Shown: in pieces, positions 57,623 through 64,000 of the stretch | Layout: the number at the start of each line of letters is the position of its first letter | How positions within the stretch are numbered: position 1 is the stretch's first letter | Source: Panonychus citri | Lineage: Eukaryota; Arthropoda; Arachnida; Trombidiformes; Tetranychidae | Length of the DNA: 64,000 nt | NCBI RefSeq assembly: GCF_014898815.1 | Contig: NW_026515500.1 | Span: 434,001-498,000 of the forward strand | Direction of reading: 5' to 3' | Notes under the pieces: model-generated | What the model saw: the letters and a program-made list of their open reading frames with translations, nothing else | Told to the model about the DNA's origin: nothing | The model's database searches: none | Program-made: the position numbers and the translations under genes

Positions 57623-60600
57623 ATTTCTTCAAGAATATTTATCTGAAATGTAATATTTTCACCGTTCAATTGTAAATGAAATTCAGTCTATCTGCTTGGT
57701 TACACCATGGAAAATGTTTCCAATATTGTTACATCAAAATCTGTAACTTGATCTACAATTTGATTTATTAGTCTTGACAATTTAAGTTACAATTTAATAA
57801 ATTGGCTGATTGATAATCGGGTTTGACCTTATCAATGATTGTATCAGATTATTTGGGATTTATCTTACAATCATGAGGACGGAAATACTTTTATCATGTA
57901 AAATGAATTTAATATTAAAAAATTTCTAACTTTTGTTTTCACAATTTCGAACCACAAAGATATTAAAAGTTTTTCTTTTCTCATTGACAAAATTTTTCTT
58001 CTATTAATATTCCCTTCTGATAATATTATATCATCATTAATCATCATAAATTCAATTTAATCTACTATTTTAGTTAACCAATATCATTCATTTCAAAGTA
58101 TTGATACAAACAGTCAACTCAATATAATCGGTTCATTAAATTTAATTTTATTTCCGCTTCTCATTCAACTGAACAGATTATTATAATAAACTATCAAAAA
58201 TACTCAGTTAATTAAATCAACTGTCTTCGCTTTCGCTCAGCCATTTTCATTCTCAACAATCATCAACGTGACAAACGAACGTTTCAAGACAGATTTTTGC
58301 TTATTTGGAATATCAAAATCAAGCTCTATCTATTTATAATAATTCTAATATCCTGAGCCATGGAACTTGACTCTTATTGGGAATGCAAGTTAATTTGCAA
58401 TTTTTCCTGAATTCTTGAGTCTTTCCTTTCACCGCTATCCTTTCATTCACCTTTATTTCACTGTTTTCATCCAAAATTATTATCCAATTGATTATTGATT
58501 AGTATAATCTAACTTGATCTAAACTAACCTAAGGTACCTGGATGAAGTGGAGCCGAAATCGAAAGAAAGAAAAAAGTTGGTGAAACTCAATGAGCATCAA
58601 TACTGGTGAGATCGGTCTTCTTTCTTTGGATAGTTGGAGACTCATAATGGTTATCAGGGGAAAAAATTCAATAATAACAAGATTGTGGTGGATCATTAAC
58701 ATTCAGCTGAGTTACTGAATTATATGATTCATCCCGAATAACATTAACTACTGATTCGATAAGAACAATTTTTTAAATAATAGGAGAGATCTCTCTCTCT
58801 CTCTGATTGTTGTTACTGTATTATCATGATTATGATGTTTTATTATTAAACCAAACACAATTGGACCGGAAATGCTTTCCAGCCAATAGCCATTAGCTTA
58901 CATGGTGAACGGTGAATACAAGATGATATTGTAATTTCCATGGCTTTCGATTCTTCAATATTAACTCAGTAATTACTTTGGAGAGGGCAAAATTCCATGT
59001 AGATATAACAATAAGAATTGAAAATAAATATCATATATCATGAGAAAAACTGAAAAAGTTGATGGTCCGTTTTTTCCCAATGGTAGAAATCGTAGCTTGA
59101 GAAAGTGCGAGTTTCAAATTTTCAACATAACCACTATCGTGAAATAAATGGTTTTATAATGATCTCTGTTAGTTTACAAACTGTTGACCTGAGCAAAGTT
59201 ACAAAAACCTTAGGATAATTAAAGTATTTATGATTTTTCATTCATTTTAATGATTATATCTACATGATGATAACCATTTTCCATCATGTAAATCGACAGG
59301 CTTCATTTCCTATCATAAGAAATTCATAATTCATGATATGTTTTGCTTTTATCTGATGATGAGATATTCATAGCATTAGAATAACAAAACTTGAAGCGAT
59401 TATTGGTTGATGCTAAGTAGAAATAAAGGAAAATTTCTCACTTTTTTCAGGAAATTTCATTCTTATTCTACTTTATCATGAAGCTATTATGTAGACACAA
59501 TGGTCAGTCTCTTATGACTTTTTCTCTAAATATCCTTGTCATTTGTTTGCTTCTCTCATATAAATCATAAATCGAGAGATGAGATAAAATATCATCAGAA
59601 TTATCTTTCCCTATGAGTCTCTTACTCCAAAATCTTTCATGATGATTGTAATCCTCATACAGAGTCTTTCAGCACATTTTTATTTTTGAGACTGTCGTAA
59701 TAATAACTGTACAGGAACCATTTTAGTATCGAAACGCTGAGAATGAATTCGGATTTAATTGTATATGATAATAGTCATGATTATTTCATAATAACAGAAG
59801 AATAGTGACCAATAGGAGTGGATTAATTTTCTAAGAAAGTTGATTGTCTTATCGTTGAGAATAAATAAAAAAACGTTAATTTCGTCAAGTTTTCTTATAG
59901 AAAAAGTTCCACAAGAGTCATTTACTCCACATGAAGTAGGAATTAGCTATCCTGATGATTGATACATTCTTCATGATACTTTGTTCATAAAAATCATTCA
60001 TGAAATTTTCTCTTTCTCAAGTTTTTTTCTCCAGCTAATCTCCAACTCGGAAGCCACATTATTTGTGTTCTATTTGTTACTTGCTGAAAAAACAGTCAGA
60101 ATCTCAGAGGGAGGTAAAAAATACATACGACTAAATTGTTCCATTGAAATTAGAACTGAATTATCTCAATGAATTCAGAACAAATCATCGATTGTAAAGA
60201 GAAATTTTCATTCCATGATAAGTACTCATCTCCCAGCGATACAAAGCAAAACTAAATTGATTGTTTGTTCCAATTTCTAATCTAATTCCTACTCTTTTCA
60301 CGAATTCAATCATGATCATTGGAAGATTATAAAAAAAATTGCAAATCAATGAACTGAATGAACTTTTTTTTTCTAATTAATTGTCAACATTGAGTTTTTC
60401 ATTGTTACAATTAACCTTCATCCTTTTTTTTCAATAATTGTCATTTCTTTCCCATGATCATTACTATTCATTCATCATAATATAACCATCATTAAAATAG
60501 GGGTGATGCCTTCAAGGTGAATGCTAAAGGAATGATAATTATCATGAGTAGCATGATGATGATATTAATATATTTTCATCATTAAGATAATCAATGTTAC

Positions 60601-61491
60601 TCAAGAAAAATTAATCTCGAATTAATTATTAATATAATCAGGGACTGTTCAAATTAACTTGAACTCGAACGAGTCAACCCCAAGAACCTCAGATTGAGTA
60701 ATACAACAACTTTATCAACCAAAAACAGTTGACAATTAACATATGATTATAATGACAATTAGATGATAAAGTTGATTATCTCATCAATTGTTGATTAAAT
60801 AAACGAGAAACTCATCAAATTATACGATGAAGTTGATTTTTTTTCTCAATCTCATCTTTTCATGATCCAGATAAATGTTGATAATATTTTCTCACTCCAA
60901 CATTATCTTCAGAAGATTATAACTTTTTTTCATCTCGCTGTCGTACTAATCTTTTCCTTCCTAAAAGATCATGGTGATCATGACAATTCAGATAAGTATC
61001 TTTTCTATCTTGAACTTTTACCAATGGTAAACAAAAGCTCAGTGGGAATTGAGCAAAATTATCATTGGGAAACTTTATTATTACCTTAAATATTCATTAA
61101 GAGCAGTAAGATAATATTATATATTAGTGTTTATCATCAAGTTAGTTGAAAAGTGAGGAAGTTTTTGGATGGATAATGTTCATTGAATCAGTTTCATTGG
61201 TTATATTTATGAAATAATATCACTTTGACCATCATGATAATCATCAATGACTTTTCACTTCAATTCAACATCAGATACAATATCAATCAATCTCAAAGAA
61301 TCATTTTCTTGACTCCTCTTCTCAATCCTTTATCATAATTTGATCACCATTATCTATTCAACTGAACAAGTTTAGGAACCAAAATCCTGAAAAGTTCATG
61401 ATAAGATAAGATTTGATTCAATAGATTGTATTAAATCAACTTGAAATTTGGTTTATCCTTAAACTCACCAAGCTGATAACTTTTCATAGTG

Positions 61492-61522
<31 letters not shown>
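61492..61522. repeat. (TAA)n microsatellite
   Basis: About ten consecutive ATA/TAA units in non-coding DNA. Confidence 0.85.
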
Positions 61523-61523
<1 letters not shown>

Positions 61524-64000
61524 GGTATAAGATGAAATTTTGTCCACACTAAGATTCAAAGGGAAACTGAATTATGAGCTCAGTTCATGGAAAAGATTTC
61601 AGGGTGAAAATTACATACTCGGTTTTGCAAGAGCCTCTACCAGAATCTATAGAAAGGTATATAGCTCATTTCAAGTGTAACAATCATCACCATTTAATAG
61701 AAGACATAATATATATACTCATCGTCATGTGGCTCTATGAACTTTTCCATCCATGAAAATGAATTCATGATAAGTTTCAAAAATGACAGAAAACTACTTT
61801 ATCAAATTCAAGTCGAAACCATTTGAAAACTTTAACATTAACTTTGAGTAAATGTTTATGTTCAATACTTGAAACTTTATCATGGTGATTTCACCCTGAT
61901 TTCTGATCAGATTTCAGTCTAATCTATTCAGATCTGATGAGATAAATTTTAAACATTAATTCTGAGGTCGAGATGTTGGCTAATAAATCATGCTAATTGC
62001 TCAAGTAATGTGATTAAGACATTTACAAGTTAAAGGATTAATCAAATTTACTCAAAGTAGATTGTCTCAAATTCACAAGAGTTAAATTACTTATTAAATT
62101 AAATAGGAAAATCTGATCTAAATTGAATTAAACTGATTCGGATTCTGAGTCGAAAGGATTGAATTGATATATTAATAGATGTATCTTAAAGTACCTTGAT
62201 GAACACTGATGAAATTTCATGATGAAAGTGTTCTGATTTATGATTGGAATCTAATTTATTACCGATAATCAATGATAATGATTTACAATTGTCACAATTA
62301 AACATTAATCTTGGTTAACTGATTAAAAGGAGTTTGATGTTATATCAGGAAGTAATAGAGACAAAATATCATGGAATCAATTATTTCATGAGCACAATTT
62401 TGATGATTAATCATTGATTTCAATAAGATGATGATGATAATATTGTTTACTCAGAACCATCATTATGTTGTAATAGACAAAAACTAATCAATTCTTTCAT
62501 TTTGTTTATCATGATTGATTTTGTTTTTCTGGCTCATTTTCAGTATGAATTTTGTTTCATCTCAGTTCACTTCATGGTGATATTGATGCTCATTTATGAA
62601 TCTAATTTCATGAGACTCAAATTAATTAACTAATGACAAGGAAAAAGATACAGGCGAAAATAAGTTTAACTCTGTTGTAAGAATCGTTACAATTAATTCA
62701 TTGGTCACTTGAACAATTAACAGTTAGTTTGAAAAATTGAAATTCTAATAGTTGTTGTTAAGCTGATTCTTTTGGTATAATAATTAAAATAATATCTGAT
62801 TAATTGTTGTTTTTAACTCTTGAGTCTCAGTTGATTGTAATTATTAATCATTCAATTCAATTCTACCAGTGAAACATTTGAATGGTTAAATTATTCCGCT
62901 TTTATTGTTTATTTATGAATTTAAAACAAATCATGTAAATTGTGCCATTAAATTCATGATTAAATGGAAATCGTTGATTGTATTCAATTTGTTAAATCGT
63001 CATTTAATTAGTAATATGAATTGGAAAGAAATATTTTCTCCTCTGATTACCATGGTAATTTCATGATGGAACTTGAGATTTGCTATTAAATTCAGAAGAA
63101 ATTGTTTTCCAACTCAACATTTCAATATTTATGAATGAAAATTATTCATTTTCATCATTAAAATTGTATTTATTTCCAACAGCATGACGTTTAATCAATT
63201 CATGGTTGGAACTGAATCAAACATTTCGATGATGAAATAAATTACTTTGGGTGTAACATTCAGCTTCAGATTTTACCCAATGTATCATTTTCGCTGAGTA
63301 GATGAATGAACTTTTTTGTTTTAAAACAAAAGAAAATTGTGAAAGATAATTATCTTTCACAATGAACTTACAAACAATTAGTTTCCAATTAATCCTGTTA
63401 ATTGTTATTCATCTTGATCAGTTCCCGCTTTCCCTTCAAACACAATATATTGGCAGCAAAATTTATATTAGAAGAGCTCAAGCAATTAATCCAAATTGTT
63501 GCCAATTTAATCAAATTTTCAGGCAACAATGAAACATGAATGAGGGAAAATGAATGGAACCCAAATTCAGTTCAATCTGAAACCCATGGGAGCGATTCCC
63601 TGAAAGTCCCACTGTTCATCCTTCGTATAGTTTTCATATTATTTTCATCAATGGACTCAACCAATTGCTGATTAACACTCAATTAGTTACATAACAAGAA
63701 ATTCAATGTTATTAATTTATTCAGTGTTCTTTCATGATAAATAATTTATCGCCAAGAATAATCCTGAATAATAATTAGACAAAAGTAATTTTATATCTTC
63801 TTGATTATTGGATCAAGTATGAGAATGATAATAAGTCGGACTAATCGATGAACAATTCAGAATTACCATGAAGATGATTAATTGAAAACTCCATTCAAAT
63901 GATTATGATTAAAGAAAAAAATTTTTTCCCATCTCATTATTTTTTCAGAATCATGACTTTAACCAATATTTTATATTATATTCGTTGAATCTAATCATGT

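Larger units (their letters stand above)
55251..64000. other. Long intergenic region, no gene seen
   Basis: About 8.7 kb with only short, unsupported frames (for example 55248-55484, 59981-60172, 60862-61089, 61574-61756). Simple repeats: CT run at about 57596-57622, CT run at about 58793-58804, ATA/TAA run at about 61492-61522. The words TCATGA and AAAGTTC are again abundant, as in 12.6-19.9 kb. No tRNA found. Confidence 0.55.

Overview
**Organism.** This is eukaryotic, AT-rich DNA with short GT-AG introns (about 50-130 bp) and compact host genes. The gene content (a type-3 copper tyrosinase, COQ6, a MacroD-type macrodomain protein and an H1-histamine-like GPCR with a very long third intracellular loop) points to an animal. 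An arthropod is most likely, possibly a mite or other chelicerate; the species is inference only.

**Left host block (1-10822).** The 3' end of a single-pass membrane/coiled-coil protein gene lies on the + strand. On the - strand follow a macrodomain hydrolase (3 exons), a secreted tyrosinase (3 exons, one frame break), COQ6 (2 exons) and the large last exon of the H1-like GPCR. The first GPCR exon is at 42129-42539, so one intron spans 10823-42128 (31.3 kb).

**Polinton/Maverick (20025-40386).** A 20,362-bp self-synthesising DNA transposon sits inside that intron in complete form. It has a perfect 6-bp target duplication (ACCATG at 20019-20024 and 40387-40392), 5'-AG...CT-3' ends and short (about 50 bp) inverted termini that each fold into a hairpin. 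The left arm (+ strand, unspliced) encodes possible PC4-like proteins, a TATA-binding-protein homologue, a packaging ATPase, an integrase with chromodomain, virion-type proteins including a hexon-like major capsid protein, and an adenain-like protease. The right arm (- strand) encodes protein-primed DNA polymerase B and at least five small genes. These are spliced and read cleanly across introns; one intron carries an 11-copy 150-bp-class minisatellite. The left terminus carries a six-unit heat-shock element, two CRE-like sites and a TATA box. A Polinton with its own TBP and PC4-like proteins behind a stress-type promoter is the most notable thing in the window.

**Second mobile element (about 45.5-55.25 kb).** A transposase of the animal CACTA/EnSpm-like type (+) is divergently arranged with two tandem paralogous BEN-like genes (-), plus a small spliced gene. 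GATTCAAAA/TTGACTC motif clusters flank the block.

**Remainder.** 10.9-20.0, 40.4-42.1, 42.6-45.5 and 55.3-64.0 kb appear non-coding.

**Caveat.** About a dozen single-base frame breaks occur in the Polinton left arm. Nearly all are in or next to homopolymer runs, and similar breaks occur in the host tyrosinase and the CACTA-like transposase. They may be partly assembly errors and partly true decay.
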